Shown here: positions 1-16,500 of the stretch, piece after piece
Numbering within the stretch: position 1 is the first letter of the stretch
Layout of the letters: each line of letters begins with the position of its first letter
Source of the DNA: Vitis vinifera
Taxonomy: Eukaryota > Streptophyta > Magnoliopsida > Vitales > Vitaceae
NCBI RefSeq assembly: GCF_030704535.1
Contig: NC_081808.1
Location: forward strand, 20,448,501-20,512,500
DNA length: 64,000 nucleotides
Reading direction: 5' to 3'
The notes under the pieces: model-generated
What the model was told of the DNA's origin: nothing
The model's input: the letters and a program-made list of their open reading frames with translations, nothing else
The model's database searches: none
Translations under genes and position numbers: made by a program

Positions 1-845
1 ATGTCACAGTGGAGGAAACATGGGATCATAATTTTGGTCAAGGAGGGTGGAACTTAAGGTTTTTAAGGGCCTTTAATGACTGGGAGTTGGATATGGTGGG
101 CAATTTGTTGGTTGAGTTGAGGGAGTATAGAGTAACTTTGGAGGAAGACTCGGTGATTTGGAAGGAAGGAGGAGACGGGCTGTTTAAAGTCAAGAAAGCG
201 TTCAGTGTATTGGCAAGCCCTATTGTCGCTGAGTTCCCTTATAGCAATGTTTGGGTGGACAGAGTTCCAACCAAAATTGTTTTTTTTGCTTGGGAAGCCG
301 CATGGGGGAAGGTCCTCACTCTTGATAGGCTTCAAAGAAGAGGGTGGCAATTTCCTAACCGTTGTTTCTTGTGTGGGTGTGAAGAGAAAACGATTAATCA
401 TATTTTAATTTATTGTACAATGGTTAAAGGGTTGTGGGATATCATTCTTGTGTTGTGCGGTGTTCAGTGGGTCTTTCCAGAATCTGTAAAGGAGGTTCTA
501 TGTAGCTAGAAGGGCTCTTTTGTGGGGAAAAAAAGGAAAAAATTGTGGAAGTCCATTCCGCTGTACATTTTTTGGACAATTTGGAAGGAGAGGAATAGGC
601 TAACTTTTAAAGGGGGGTTAGCAGTTCAGAAGTTAAAACTTTGTTTGTGTGTAATATTTGGGGTTGGGCTAAAGTGTACATTGGTATGGAGTCGAACTCC
701 CTAATAGGTTTCTTGGAGTGGTTAGCCTCCAATTAGGGGTTGGGTTGTTTTGTTTTTTGGTTGGGAGGCCATAGTTGCCTCGTATACTCCTTGTATGCTT
801 TGTGGCTTTTTAGCCTTCTGTTAATATATGTGCTTACTTAACAAA
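1..845 (+). mobile_element. LINE (non-LTR retrotransposon) 3' end, ORF2 C-terminal remnant
   Basis: Codons from position 9 to 509 read as the C-terminal zinc-binding region (zf-RVT) of plant L1-type ORF2 proteins. The motifs seen are a Trp-rich VWVDRVPTKIVFFAWEAAWG block, LDRLQRRGW, and the Cys/His cluster CFLCGCEEKTINHILIYC. The frame breaks at about 507, and the family tail (IPLYIFWTIWKERNRLTF) resumes in another frame at 552-628. A short A-rich tract near 841-851 fits the 3' poly(A) end. The 5' part lies outside the window. The copy is frameshifted and is a dead remnant, probably sitting in an upstream intron of the following gene. Confidence 0.85.
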
Positions 846-1245
846 AAAAAATAACAAGGTTTCAACCTATAATTTAGTTGACTTTGATTGGTGAGTTGGG
901 AAAGCATACTGCTTGATTCAACCTGTTCATAATCACTAATCAGGTTGTGTTTAAGTTAACCTGAAATCATGTAAGTTGCATGAGATGGCAATATAAACCT
1001 CTTTATTCCAGGTTTGTCTTTTGATAGTTAGTTTTTCGGTTGATGGACTTAATTGTCATGGTTATGATCCTCTCTCTCACACATATATGTGATTTTCTGC
1101 TATCATTTTATTTTCACTCTTAGTAATTAGCATCAATATGCTCCCTAAAAGAAACATTTAATTGAGAAAATCGAAAGGTTCTAAGTTTAGAGGTTGTTTC
1201 TTCAGTATTAATGTAGAGTACATGTTTGTTTAATCATCATGACAG

Positions 1246-4191
1246 GAAGTATACCCTGGAAAGAATGTTCACAAGTCAGCTGTTGGAAAGTGCAAAGGAT
1301 GAATTATCATTTAGGACTGTGGTTAGAGATTTGAGAACCAAATCTCCAGTGCTTCAAATTGTTCTTTTAAATCCAAATTCCTGGTGCTGTACTGGCTATT
1401 GTTTGGGAACAGAGGACACAGTGGATCCAGTTGCAAACATAAATCTGTACCCCGCCATCAAAGTTCTTTTTTCGGACTGCAGTTACAGAACTGAATCTCA
1501 AATAAGGTAAGTTTATCAACTGAGCTCTTCATGCACTCTGTTTTCCTTTTTCTTTTTTCTTTTCTTTCTTTTCTTTCTTTTTTTTTTTCCCCTTTTTCTT
1601 TCTTATCAAAAACAAATCTACTCTGTTTTCCTTGAACTATCATAATTACAGAGTTCACTCATTGAATTTGTTCCCAATCTGATAAGAAAACTCATGAATG
1701 ATGTGATGTGAAGGAATATTATCTCCATTGATAATTTTGTCATGATAAAAGCTTCCTTTGTTCTATATCTGATATGCTGTAAGTCTAGACTGTTAGACAT
1801 TATTTGAGTTAGGTTGTAATCCCATTTATATATTATTTCTCTGGCTGTTCACTTCTAATCGGCTATTGAATTCTAGTTTCATAAAGTGGAAATATTATGT
1901 CTAATACTATTTTTACACGGACTACTTGGATTGCACCCCCTTTTTTTTCTAGGCCATATAAGATGGTATCCCTTTTGACTATTGGAAAGCAAGAAAAAAA
2001 ATACTATGTTACTTGGATATGACACAATGAAAGAAAAACCAATTAGAAGCAAAAGTTAACATATCCTTGATTTTAAAAAATAAAAAATAAAAAACTTTCT
2101 GCTCTCCTTGGCTGAAGTTTTTTTTTTTTTTGATAGATAAAAGGATGTATTTTAAACAAGAAGAGGAAGCACCAAAAACAGTGCCCTTAAAGTATAGGGA
2201 GTATACAAAAACAGCCCAAAGTCGCAATCCAAGGGGGAAAAGATAGAAACACACCACCTTCCCTTACTTAGAGCCTAACCAATCTAAGAAACTTACAAAA
2301 CTATAGACACCCTAACCGAAGACTAAATATTACATACAAAAGAATATTTCAGTTTTTGAAGCGAAAGCTCCTCATCCCCAAAAGCTAACAAATTCCTTTC
2401 CTTTCAGACTGACCAAAATATACATAAGGGGGCCAATTGCCGTTGGCTGAAGTTGGGTGATGCAAAAGAAGAGTATCACACCCTTGATTTAAATCCAAAT
2501 GGTTAACATCAGAAGCAAAATGAGAGTATTCAATGAGGATCCTATACTCACATTTTTGTCCTATCGTATCAACTCAAGTTTGTTGGGTGAAGTTGAAGAG
2601 TCCGGGTAACACAGGATTTGGGTAAAGGGCATACCTAAAACCTTTATTCGAATCTCTTAAGAACATGAATTTGAAAAATACTTGGAAATTACATTTTGTT
2701 TAGTCAATATTACTTAACCAAGCTAAATAAGATAATCAAATCATTATTCCTTGTCATATCAGTAGTTTCAAACTGGGAATTTGAACTAATTCTTATCTCT
2801 TGAAGAAAATGGTGTTTATGTTGACCTTCATTCGGTTGAACAAAGTGTGAACTGATGATGATGCCACAAATCTCTTCTAGGTTATGGATTATTTAGCAAA
2901 TAATTCTTGCAACCTATGCTGGGTTAAGAAGATGGGGAACAAATCTTATATTTTAGAAGCGTTTATCTTCATATCTCACTTAATGAGGCTTATTTTAGTT
3001 TATCTGATGGGTATTCTATAATGTGTCCTGTATCAATGATATTTTTGAAATCATCTCATTGTGATGAGTAGATTGCCTCTTTCACTTAACATTTTTGTAT
3101 TGTAGAGATCATGAGGAAGTAATGGGACATTAAACACATGACTGATTGCTGTTGAAGTGTTCAGTTCCCCATGCATGATGTCTTTCTTCCATCGAACTTT
3201 TAATGTTGTCAGAGTGTGGGAATTGAGATTGGTGTCACACTAACTGCAGGGATGAAGTATTTTGTGTACTAGGAACCCCAAAGCTTTAGGAGATTTGTGT
3301 TGGAGTCACCAACTAGTTCAGTTTGGCTGGGTTTTGTCAGTTATAATCTAGGTTGGGATGAAAACTTCCCAGACCAAACTCTACTATTAAGGGGTAACCA
3401 ATACCAAGAAATTTGTTCACAAAAAGGTTAAAGAAACATACAAAATGTTCTATATATTTTTACATAAGAAACTAATTAACTGGGCTGGGTTCAAGTGGAT
3501 TGCCTTTTGGAAGCCTATATATTAGAATATAAAAGATAAATAAAAGAAAAAGAAAAGTTGATTGCCTTTTGGAAACTAGCTTAGACATAACTTGTTTATA
3601 ATCTGTTTCAACTTGTAAGCTGGCCCATTTAGCAGAACATTGATCCTAAACCTGTTTCTTGGCACACTGGAAATTTCGTGTCAGATTTGCCCAACTCTGG
3701 TTGTCCAAAGATGGTGGATTTGTATTCTTTGGAGCCAGAAGAAATCAATCCATAAAAATATATGCTTGGAAGAATGCTTACAAATATTTTAATTGGGGAT
3801 ATCAAATTTTGTGCAGTACATGTAATATCTCATTAAAATACTACTAGAAATATGTCCGACATGACCAAAGAGCCACAAGTAATTATCACATGCGGTATAC
3901 CATGATTTGCATATTTACGTTCATTTTTTCACCAAGTCCATTGAAGATTCACCTAAAATGATTTCCTTACCTCCCACCTGCCCTCTTCTTTTGTGATATG
4001 TGCTGCTGTCTAACAAACAAATTTGATGCAGGATGATAGAAGAATGGGTAACAAAAAATCAAGCTGATGAAGTCTACATGTTGGACCATCTAATAAGTGA
4101 ATTAATTGTATCCTTGGAGGCAGCAATGGATATGTATCCACCTTCATACACCTTCCTACAAGGTTTGCCTTTATCATCCTTGCCGAGGTAA
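1246..4191 (+). CDS. UBE3D-like HECT-type E2-binding E3 ligase, last two exons (5' part off window)
   Basis: Two exons are supported: 1246-1506 and 4032-4191, joined in frame across a 2.5-kb intron (AAG|GTAAGT donor, TGCAG acceptor; split Arg codon). The translation contains SPVLQIVLLNPNSWCCTGYC, INLYPAIKVLFSDCS and MIEEWVTKNQADEVYML, which match the C-terminal half of the plant homologues of UBE3D (ubiquitin-conjugating enzyme E2-binding protein, HECT_2 family). These proteins bind an E2 and act as ubiquitin ligases. The reading ends LSSLPR followed by TAA at 4189-4191. The AG|GTAATG around that stop could instead be a donor to a further exon near 4656 or 4690, so the exact C-terminus is uncertain. 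Upstream exons must lie left of the window beyond the LINE. Confidence 0.75.
2108..2454 (-). mobile_element. Truncated LINE 3' end inserted in the intron, with 12-bp target-site duplication
   Basis: A poly(T) run followed by GATAGATAAA begins at about 2118. The minus strand reads as the usual tail of plant LINEs (FGASSSCLKYILL before the poly(A)). The direct repeat TTGGCTGAAGTT occurs at 2108-2119 and again at 2443-2454, immediately flanking the insert. That is the signature of target-primed reverse transcription. The insert is about 325 bp, 5'-truncated and non-coding, in antisense orientation to the host gene. Confidence 0.85.
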
Positions 4192-5901
4192 TGGTAACCT
4201 CTTGATTTGCATTGAACTTTAGTGGGATACCAATTTTACTTTAAAGAAGGGTGTGGATTCACTCCAACAATGGATGGCACTAGTAGTTTCTGCATGGTAA
4301 AAGATTGGATGTAATTTTGAAGATCAATAGTTCACTCTGGAGATCAGTTTCATCATGGCAAGAGTTCTAGTTCTTTGCAATATGGTTTTTGTACTCTGGG
4401 GTTTGTTATTGGGCAAAAGTTGCAGCAAGTTTCTGAGTTTTCATAAAGGTTGCATGTTGAAAACTTTTGCCTTCTTCCTCTAACATCAATCAAAGCCATC
4501 AAAAGAGTCAGATGGTAATCATCTAACTTTATGCATATCATTTTCTGTTTTCAATGAAGTTCATTGAAGATATTATCTGTCCACAAATTTAATAGATCAT
4601 GTTTGTTTTACAATTTCTTGGTCCTTCAGTCCCCTCATCTTGCCTTAGATTGTCATGCAGAAAAGAAAATTTGTATTTGCCGCTCACTTCAGTCCAAAGC
4701 ACCCATGCTGTTTGGAGATGAATTGCTTAACTGTATGCAGACGCAGAATCAATTCAAGAAGCTTAAGGCTGCAACCTGGTGGATCAGCAAAGAAATTTGA
4801 AGAGGCGAATCCAGTTTAGCGATTGAACTTCAAGTTCGGACAATGTGAATGGAATAGAGGTTGAATCTCAATTGGAAAATTAGGAAGTAGAAGTAGCATT
4901 CGGTCAAAAAATATCAATAAATGTATAATTAGTTTGTAAATTTGCTTAATTTGTGTTTTAAAGAATTTTTAAAAAGGTACTATTTTGATAAGTATTACTC
5001 GCTGCAAAATCATTAAACTCTCTGAAAAAATCAGGATTTCAAGATTGGTTAGGAGGCCGCCGCATAAATATAAAACAACATTTTAGATTAAGGTAGTGAT
5101 TACTGGTTAGTGCTTTGTAGTGGCTCCAAGGAATGGAAGAGAAGCCTACGAGTGGAGCAGAGGCCATACATTTTTTTGCTTATTTGCAGGATGATCTAGT
5201 TTTGAAATGGTCTAAAACTATAAAATCCGTACCTCTAAATTCCTCAATAGACTTGTATAATATAATATCTATATCTGTTAGTGTGAAAATAATATTATTT
5301 TCTAACCATATTAATAATAAAAATTTAGTAACCCTGATTGGTAGATGGGTATAAGGTGGGCTAGGCAGGGCTGCCTCAGGAGTGGGGTTGCCTGAGGGAG
5401 ACAGGGAGTAGAGTGTTTTTGGGCTGGGGTGGGCTGGCTTGAGGAAGAAAGGGGGAGACTAGTTCATGGATGGCCCGGCTCACAAGCCAGGCCTGGCCTG
5501 AATCAAAATCCCAGACGTGACTGAAAATTCTCCGACTAATTTTTTGGTCATCCATGCCAATTTCAAGCTAATAATTGGATTCAAAAGTTTAAGCTGTTAG
5601 GCAATGAAACAATAATGAAAATCAAGTCGATTTAGGTTAAAACCCTAATATCACTGGCTTGCCTTCGCATAATTATATCATCAAATCAAGCAACATATGC
5701 GAAAAGACAGTTACAATATGAACGATACATACTGGACCAAAAGTACATGCAGCTCCTGAGGCAAGTTTTATAGAATGACTGCTGGCTTATTACAATCCAT
5801 TTGACCATGCCTACGAGAGACCCCTTTTCAGATGTATTATATTACATATATATATATATAAGGGTGCCACAAATCTAGTACCTTCACAATGGATTCATAA
5901 T
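4192..5901. other. 3' UTR of the UBE3D-like gene and intergenic spacer
   Basis: From 4192 to about 4960 the sequence is of mixed composition and probably contains the 3' UTR. An AATAAA-like signal occurs at 4916. A 78-codon open frame ending at 4800 has no family I recognise. From 5350 to 5500 there is a G-rich low-complexity stretch. The remainder up to 5901 is probably the 3' UTR of the convergent protease gene. No other gene was seen. Confidence 0.4.
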
Positions 5902-8402
<2,501 letters not shown>

Positions 8403-10504
8403 AAGCACTTACCAGCCACAGGATTAACAGCCACGGAGCCGTATTGGGGCGCTTTGATATTTATCTTCGCTTTATTGGATTTCTCTTGACACGTGGCTTC
8501 TTATCTTTTGCTAGTTGTCCAGCGAAGTTGGACTCGGAGCAAAGAAAGAAAAAAAAACATGTGGTAGGTATTTGATTACAAAAATCTGATGTGGACCAAA
8601 TTTCTTCAGTTTTCAACAACAGTATCGAAAGTTGTAGCGTGACGACAGAACATCGTTGTGAATTTGTGCACTACGTCTCTCACAGCTTCAATTGAAAACA
8701 GCCAAACGTTTTTATATTATTGTCGCTATGTTTATAATTTAAGGGCACATACGACAATTTACGAAGATAGAAAAGTGACATGGCGGCTAGCCTCCGTCAT
8801 GGATGGCGTCATCCGAAAAAAAAGGTGAATAATAAGTTTATGAATTTATTTTTAAAATATCTCTGATTAAAAAGAATTAAATAATAGCTGTATTTGGAAA
8901 AATACTTTTTATGTATTAAAAATAATGAATATTTTTATTTTTGATAATAATTATAGACTTCTCATATGTTTGCTGGCAATCTATGCTTTGGTCAAAGGCT
9001 TCATCTACAAACTGTCTAATTATTTATTCCCCTAGTAAAATTTGCAATTCATTGGTCCAACTTATCAAAATCATCTATAATAATAGTAATGCAATAGTTA
9101 GAAAACAAAATATTTGCAAAATATTCGAGGGATCCAAATAAATTGTAATGATCACAAGATTGCTTTATAATGATAAATGTTGAGAACATTTAGAGTATTT
9201 TTCATCAATAATTACTTTTTGTTTTATCATCATACATGTACTTTTATCAACATTTTATTTTATCATATATTAACATGTAGTTGTTGAATTTTATAATTAA
9301 TAAGCATGTTTTTTGGATTAATTTGAGAGATTTTATAACCAACTATAATGACATGCAAGAGATAATCCTTAATTCTAATCATTGCAAGCTTTCAATTAGA
9401 AAAATGAGGAGGAAATACTTTGTCACCTACCATGAAATTTTGGCTTGTAATAAATCATTATAACTATTTTTGTTAATTCAATGGACACTATGTGGTGTTC
9501 AATTTCTAATTCATTCATTTTACACAAAAGTTTAAATTAATAATGATATGCAATTAACAAAAAAAAATCTTAATTGATGAAATTAATTGATAAGCTTAGT
9601 ATATACATAAAATAATAATTTCAAAAAGAAAATCCTTAAGAATCCAAGAAAATATAAATTAATAATTGATGAAATTCATAAAAATAAAAAAATCATAACA
9701 TAACATTGAATAATTTTCTAATTTTTACAACTTCTATTTTTATTTATTTAAACTTTTTCTCAAACCATTTTGTTCTCTTAAGACATTAAGTTTTGGCATT
9801 TCTCTTTCTTTTTAAAAATCTTTTTATTTTTTACAATTAATTATCTCTACTTTAAGTTTTGACATATTTCTATTCTTTACAGGTCTTCCCTTTTGTACAA
9901 TTTAATTTTCAATGTATTTAACTTGGAGCACATTCATTATTTCAAATTTATAGGTCACATAGGTACACAAATACAATATATAATACTCTCCTCAAATTAA
10001 TAAATATTTATTAAATAAATCAATAACACAACTAAGATAATAATAGAAGTTTTTATGGGGCATTGCAGCTTAAACAAGTTATTATCCTTATTATTGGTTT
10101 AGTTTTGTTTAATTTTTGCAATTGTCTACACCCATTAGGCCGAGGCATCACTGGGTGGGGTGCCAGAACAGGCTGTGTCCGATAAGGAGGAGGATGCGGG
10201 CTAACAGATACATACATCGATTAAATGGTTATGTGCTCAAGTACAAATAAAACACCTCTTCACATACTGAAATCCATTTAGAACTTTGATTATAAGATCC
10301 ATCTGACATTTTCAAAAACTTCTAAAACGTCACCAGAAAGAATAATTTATTTTCAAGTGGAGCACAGGATCATTATAATCATTTTCCAAATCACATACAC
10401 ACACACAAAATTGGCTGATGCATGGGCAAATACGCTTCCTTTCACATTATCATGAAAGCTCTTAGGCTGAAAACCAAAACTGCATCTTTAAATTTCTAAT
10501 TCAG
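8403..10504. other. Protease promoter and AT-rich intergenic DNA
   Basis: The first ~400 bases upstream of the protease start (8403-8820) have ordinary composition and probably hold its promoter. From about 8820 to 10130 the sequence is strongly AT-rich with short open frames and no recognisable domain. From 10140 to 10504 the composition returns to normal and includes the 3' UTR of the next minus-strand gene. No RNA gene or clear mobile-element boundary was found. Confidence 0.4.
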
Positions 10505-13500
10505 TCAAGCCTCGGGTTTAGATATGCTCTGACTACTGTAGTTGCCAAATTTTCTTGAGACTGGAGCTTCAGATAGTGTATCCCATACCTGCAAGTAATC
10601 AAACCTCAATAGAATGGATTAGACAGATAAAATTACAGATGGACCAAAAATTTGGGAGGGAATTTCCACTCTACCTCCAATTTTCCCGTAGAACCCCCTA
10701 TAGCCAGCAAAAAGGGTCTGTCCTCTGAGAAGGAAATGGAAAAGACAGCTCCCTGATAGCATATTAGAAAACAAATCTTAAAACCCACACACATGTTTAC
10801 ATACTCACACACACATGGCGCACAAAGAGGAAAAAAACACGCCAAAACCTATTTGGATTGGACTTGAAGAATAACAATGATGACATTGTCCAAGTAACTC
10901 AAGAAGACTCCCTGACCCAAAAAATGTTCACAAGAATAAATACAAAATTGAGGGTTCCTTACAGCTTTAGGATTCCTGGTTGCAACACAGGAAGGTTGGT
11001 TATTTGACAAATCCCAAAGTTTTACCTGAGGCAAAATGGAAAAAAGCTCAATCAAGAGTATAGAACCATTTGTGTAATATCCATGCAGGGTAACAAGGTA
11101 GAGGCCAACACAAAGATCATAGAAGATTACCATTTTATCTGTGGATCCGGTTGCAAGAAACTGTAGAGAAAATCAGAAAAGAAAAATTACATAAACCAAA
11201 TATAGGAAGCAAGCATGCAAATATTTTTTCTAGGAGTGCCAAGATGAATATATACATTAGGTGCCAAGGGATTGTAGGAGATTGTGCAAACAGCTTGGTC
11301 ATGTGCATGGAGAGTGAAAGCTGGCTTTGACTCAGAAGCCGAATCTGACTTAGCAGTACGAACATCAAAACCTTGAACTGTACCATCCTCCAAACTGACC
11401 TGAAAACATATTTGCAAATTATAAATCCTAGTTTTTTTTTTTCAATGCCACTTAACTAAAATCTTAACAAAGAAATGTCATTCAGTGCAAAATGACTTCT
11501 GCATCGCTTTTCTGTTTAAAAATCATGCAAATAAATTAAGGAAGATAGTCATGGATACAAGATTGAAGCCCGCACCACAAAAGAGTGATTAGTGTGTGGA
11601 TCCCATGCCAAGCTTTCAACATCAGCTGTGACTGACCACTTAAAACCAGCATGCGTTGGTATCCTCCCATCCTTCTGCAACAGATAAGAATAGTGAACTG
11701 CAGTTCAGAGAACCAAAGGGCGGCACACTTACAAGAAAAGGAAGAAAAGGAAGGAGAAAAAAAAACAAAAACAAAAACAAATACACACAAGATAAGAAAA
11801 GAAGGATGTGGGTTGAGGTGCTCTACATCAGGCTGTATTTAATGAAATGACATTACGAATAGCAAACTAGGATCTAATATCTGCTCATTAATAGCTTTTA
11901 TGAACGTGCAGAATATTAGTTCATTATGAACAGTATAATAAGCAAATATCTCCATTACCATAACTACTGAACGATCAAACGATCCACTTAGAAGAACTTG
12001 GGGCTCATGATGATTCCAGGCAACTACTTGAACCTGTAAGAAATTCATTAGAAAGAAGGTAGCAACACAAATAATAACATATGGCATTGTAAACCAGCTC
12101 AAATAAGTGAGTGCAATAATCCTAGAAGGTCATTAATCAGTAATACAACACTGATAACAAGTTACTGTAGCAACCAATTGCCAAATATAATACAGAAACC
12201 AACTTAAGTTTGTCAACAATATCCAGGCAGTATTATGACAGGGTTTGGCACTACAAAACAAGCTCCAAAAGCTCCTGCTTTCATATTCTAGATTTATCCA
12301 AAAGTTTACAACCTAAAACAAAATGGTCATTGAGGCTTTTAAACCCCAGCAAAATCTGGGGTTAAACCAAGCCCACAGCCAAACTCAAACCAGATTAGAA
12401 TTTATAAATTATTGATTTTTTTAGAATCTTCTTATACTTCAAAATCATCCATTTTAAAACAGTTTATTAACATATTTGATGTAATCTTTAGATATAAGTG
12501 GCATGCAGCTTCACCCAAAAATACATGGATCGGGTTTAGGATGCATCTCTCAAACTGATGATTAATAAGGTATGCTCAAGAGTAGCAGGCAGCTCTGGAC
12601 ATGTACTAAACCCAACCCATTTGAACCCCTTAAATCCAAAATTGAGCTTTCAGCATAAGGACCTTGCTACACGCATGTTGATGACTCAAGTGGCTCGCTC
12701 TACCACTCCAACTGCCTGTTTACAGCTACTTGCTGAGATTCTCGACTCTGAACTGATGCCTTTCTTGGTACTCACTGAATTATCACTCAGTGGGTTATTA
12801 CTATTGTGATAATAGAATACTTGTATGCCTCTATCATGATGTAACCATCTTTCTATAATCTTAATGTGAAAGTGGAGTAGCAAGAAGTTCAGATCAAAGT
12901 TTTTAAAGGCGAGGTGTAAGCCTCAAGGCATTGAGGCTTAAGCCTTTTAGGACTCTAATTTTCATAGTTAATAAATATTTAAAATAATTTTAAATCAATA
13001 AAATTAAATTAAATTAAATCAACAATAAATTCATTTTCATAAAAAACCATATTAATAATTCCATAATGTAAATTAAAAAATAATAATAATTGCAGTACAT
13101 AATTATTTTTATTTGAAAAATAATAATAATAATTCAATCATAAAATTGAATATAGAAAAAAATATACTATAAAATAGGAAAAGAAAATAATAATAATTAA
13201 TAAAGTAAGTGACCTATATTTCTATTTTTATTATAATATTCTTATAAATTTTATAATGATTTAATGGAATGGAAAAAAAATTCTTTCAATAAATTTAATC
13301 ATAAAAAAGGGAAAAAAATAGAAATTCAACCACTGGAAATAGGAAATAGTAAATAGGAAATAATGATTTAGAATTTTAGATGCATTAAAAGGGCACGTGA
13401 TAGAGCTTATAGCAGTTTGACTTTTTCCACAAATAAAAGAAAAAAAAAGACATAAAACAAAGAAACGAGAGAGATGAAGAGGGGGAGAAACAAAACAAGA

Positions 13501-16500
13501 GAAAGAAAACGATAGAAATGTGAGAAAAGCAAAGAGAAAATCTGCAACCCGAGAAACAGAAAAGTGGCGACCCCAATGAGAGAAAAACAGACCGAAACAA
13601 TGAGGATCTTCTTGTATCTCTCTTTCTTGATTTATTTCTATTCGATTTTTAATTTTTTTTGGGCACTTCAGTACCTCTGTTGAGGCTTACGCCTCACCCA
13701 GAAGGCATGAAAAGCATGCTTGAGGTGCACCTCAGCCACGTGTTAACCCCTAAGGCATACACATTTTAGGGTTTACGTTTTTTTTTTCTTACGCCTCAAA
13801 GCGTTTGGCAACCGCCTCGCCCTGAAGCGTGCCTCGACGTGCGCTTGAAGAACGCCTTTAAAAACTTTGTTCAGATTTCATAAGCAAAGAGAAGAAGGAT
13901 CAACCCTCCAATCCTAAATTATGTCCATTATCAATATAGCCCCATCTATAAGGATTTTATGTCAGAAATCGATGAAAGAACCCATACGACAAACACATGG
14001 GCATTACCCAACATAGACATAAATTTTAATTGATATTGTAATGTTCATGTGCCTATATCACATAGGTTTTCGATTTATTTTTGATGAAAAATTACAACAA
14101 AAATGCTCATTTGACCTTTAGACATAATTAAAGGTTGGCATTACTTTAAACAAAAAAAGACTTAAGAGGCCAAATTGAGACAATAGTGAAAATATAGAGA
14201 GTTTTTGTAATTTACCCTAAATTTTTTTTAAGCCATGAAGTAAAATACAACAGTGAAAGTACAAGCCAATACTTGCCTTGTCCGTATGGTGATCCATGGT
14301 GATATTGCATTCTCCTGAAGTGACATCCCAAATCTTGACTAGTTTATCAGCACTTGCACTAGCAAGTATATTCCTGCATTTAGATTTAAAGAATTTAAAA
14401 ATTAAAAAAGAAAAAAAAAAGTAAAGAGAACAGTAGATCTAGCATAGACCTAGTATTATAAATTTATATATATATATATAACCATAGACAAGCACAGACC
14501 TGTATTCCTTGTTCCAAGCAAGACCAAGCACTGAATCGGTGTGACTGCCTTTTCTGTATTTGACCGATGTCTAAATAAAGCAAGTATGCAGATGGTAAGA
14601 GAAGTGACAAGAAATCAACCATCTTCAGAATCAAATCACAAAATTTTTAAAAATTGCTGCCAATATTCTGAAAACAGAATTATCATGAAAACTGGCAACA
14701 AAATAAACTTCCATTGGGTTAGCACCTTACTACAGATTAAAAAAAAATTGAAAATGGAATTATTTATAATATACAAACAAAAAGAAAATTCATAAACAGC
14801 TAGAAATTTTTTTTGTAGGAATGATCATCATTTTATAAAATATCAAGAGAAGTACCGCACAGGAAGGAAATCACAGATCCAACATTGCACTTCTCATCAG
14901 GAAACAAAACATTCATTGGTATGAACTGTTCACTGTTATGAATAGTTTTAAGCACATGTAAATAATAAGAAATCCTTCCAAAAATAGAAGGATGATAAAA
15001 AGAAAATGGAGGAAATACCTAACAAAACAGCTATATAAATCAAGGATGAAACAATAACATATACAAAATATAGACACAATGTACAACTTAAGCGGATAAA
15101 AATCCACCAAAAAAAAAAGAGAGAAATTGGATGTTTGGCTTTGTGTATTGGTAATCGATCTACATCATTAGCTAAAAGTGGGAACCAAGAAAATGAACCC
15201 AATTACTATAGCTAGATCTGGAATTTGATGAAGCCATTAAATGATTCTAATATAGGGAAATTCTTTCTGATATAGTATGCATAGATATGACCAATGCTGG
15301 AGATTTTTCTGACTTTGGAATTGGCTGAAGGACCGTTTTTCTCTTCAAAGGAAGTCTGGGCCTCTAAAAACATGGGTTTCTTCAAGTGGGAAGCTTCATG
15401 GAGAAGAATCCTAACCTTGGATCAGTTCAAAAGAAGGGGGCTGTTTTTGGAAAGTAATTATTATATGTGCACAAGTGCAAAAGAATCAGCTGACCATCTC
15501 CTCATCCATTATGGGAAAGCTAGGAGGCCATAGAGCTTTGCACAACTCCTGGATCCTCCCTTCTTTGATGAAAGAGTTACTAATGGGTTTCCATGGGAGT
15601 TTCATGGATATGAAAGAGAAAGAAGGCTAGGAGAACAAGTTCTCTATGTTTGTTTTGGACAATCTATATGGAGCAAAATCGAATATCCTTTGAAGGGGTG
15701 CAACACTCAGATAAATCCCTTAAGGAATCCTTTATTTCAGACCTTTATCATTAGTCTCACTGCTCCCTACAAGACTGTTCCCTACCAGACTTGATAGACT
15801 GGTTATGCTCAAGTAGTAAGAATGTTGATGTGGAATATGTTTGTGCTTCTTATAGCCTTTTGGCCCCTTTGAACACTTCCTATGTCGGTGGGGAAGCTCC
15901 CATTTTTTATTGGTGTTTATAATATGTTTTTTCTTTCAAATGGCCACAAATAGTACATGCTTTTTAAACATAAGTTCAAATAGCCAAGTATAGTTGAGCT
16001 CATCAATCATGCCCATTGACCAACAAATATAGCCTAACCTATACTGTTTAAGACCAATGGGTTCTCTGCCTTTACTCCTGCATCAGATATCCTTGATTAC
16101 AAGATAATTGATCATGCATGGACACAAAAATGGGATACCACATGGACATGGTGACACAGTGAATCCAGACCAAAAGAGAAACAAAAAAAACACAGACAGT
16201 GAGAAACAGCAATGAGCACACGGGTGTCTTTATCCCAATATAATTATATCCAACATTTCACTGTTCCAGTCTTCATGCTTCTCTTCCTTTGACAGAGAAC
16301 TTATTTTACATTACTTCTCACTTCTAGTAAAACTTTAATTGTATACCACTTAGTCTTCATAACTCAACTCTTTTATAGTATTTCAAAAAAAGCATGTCCT
16401 TGTTAAACTTCCTATGTGATGGATCCACAAAAACAGATAAATTTATGTCCTGGGCGCTCCTAGGGTCGGTCTGCTGCACATAGCACATCAACAGACACAT

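Noticed and set aside
9281..9463. Possible Copia gag/pol remnant
   Set aside because: Only short AT-driven frames on either strand; no protease, integrase or RT motif could be read.
11651..11850. Lys-rich plus-strand ORFs
   Set aside because: They cross an exon and intron of the PWP1 gene in antisense and consist of AAG/AAA runs from the intron.
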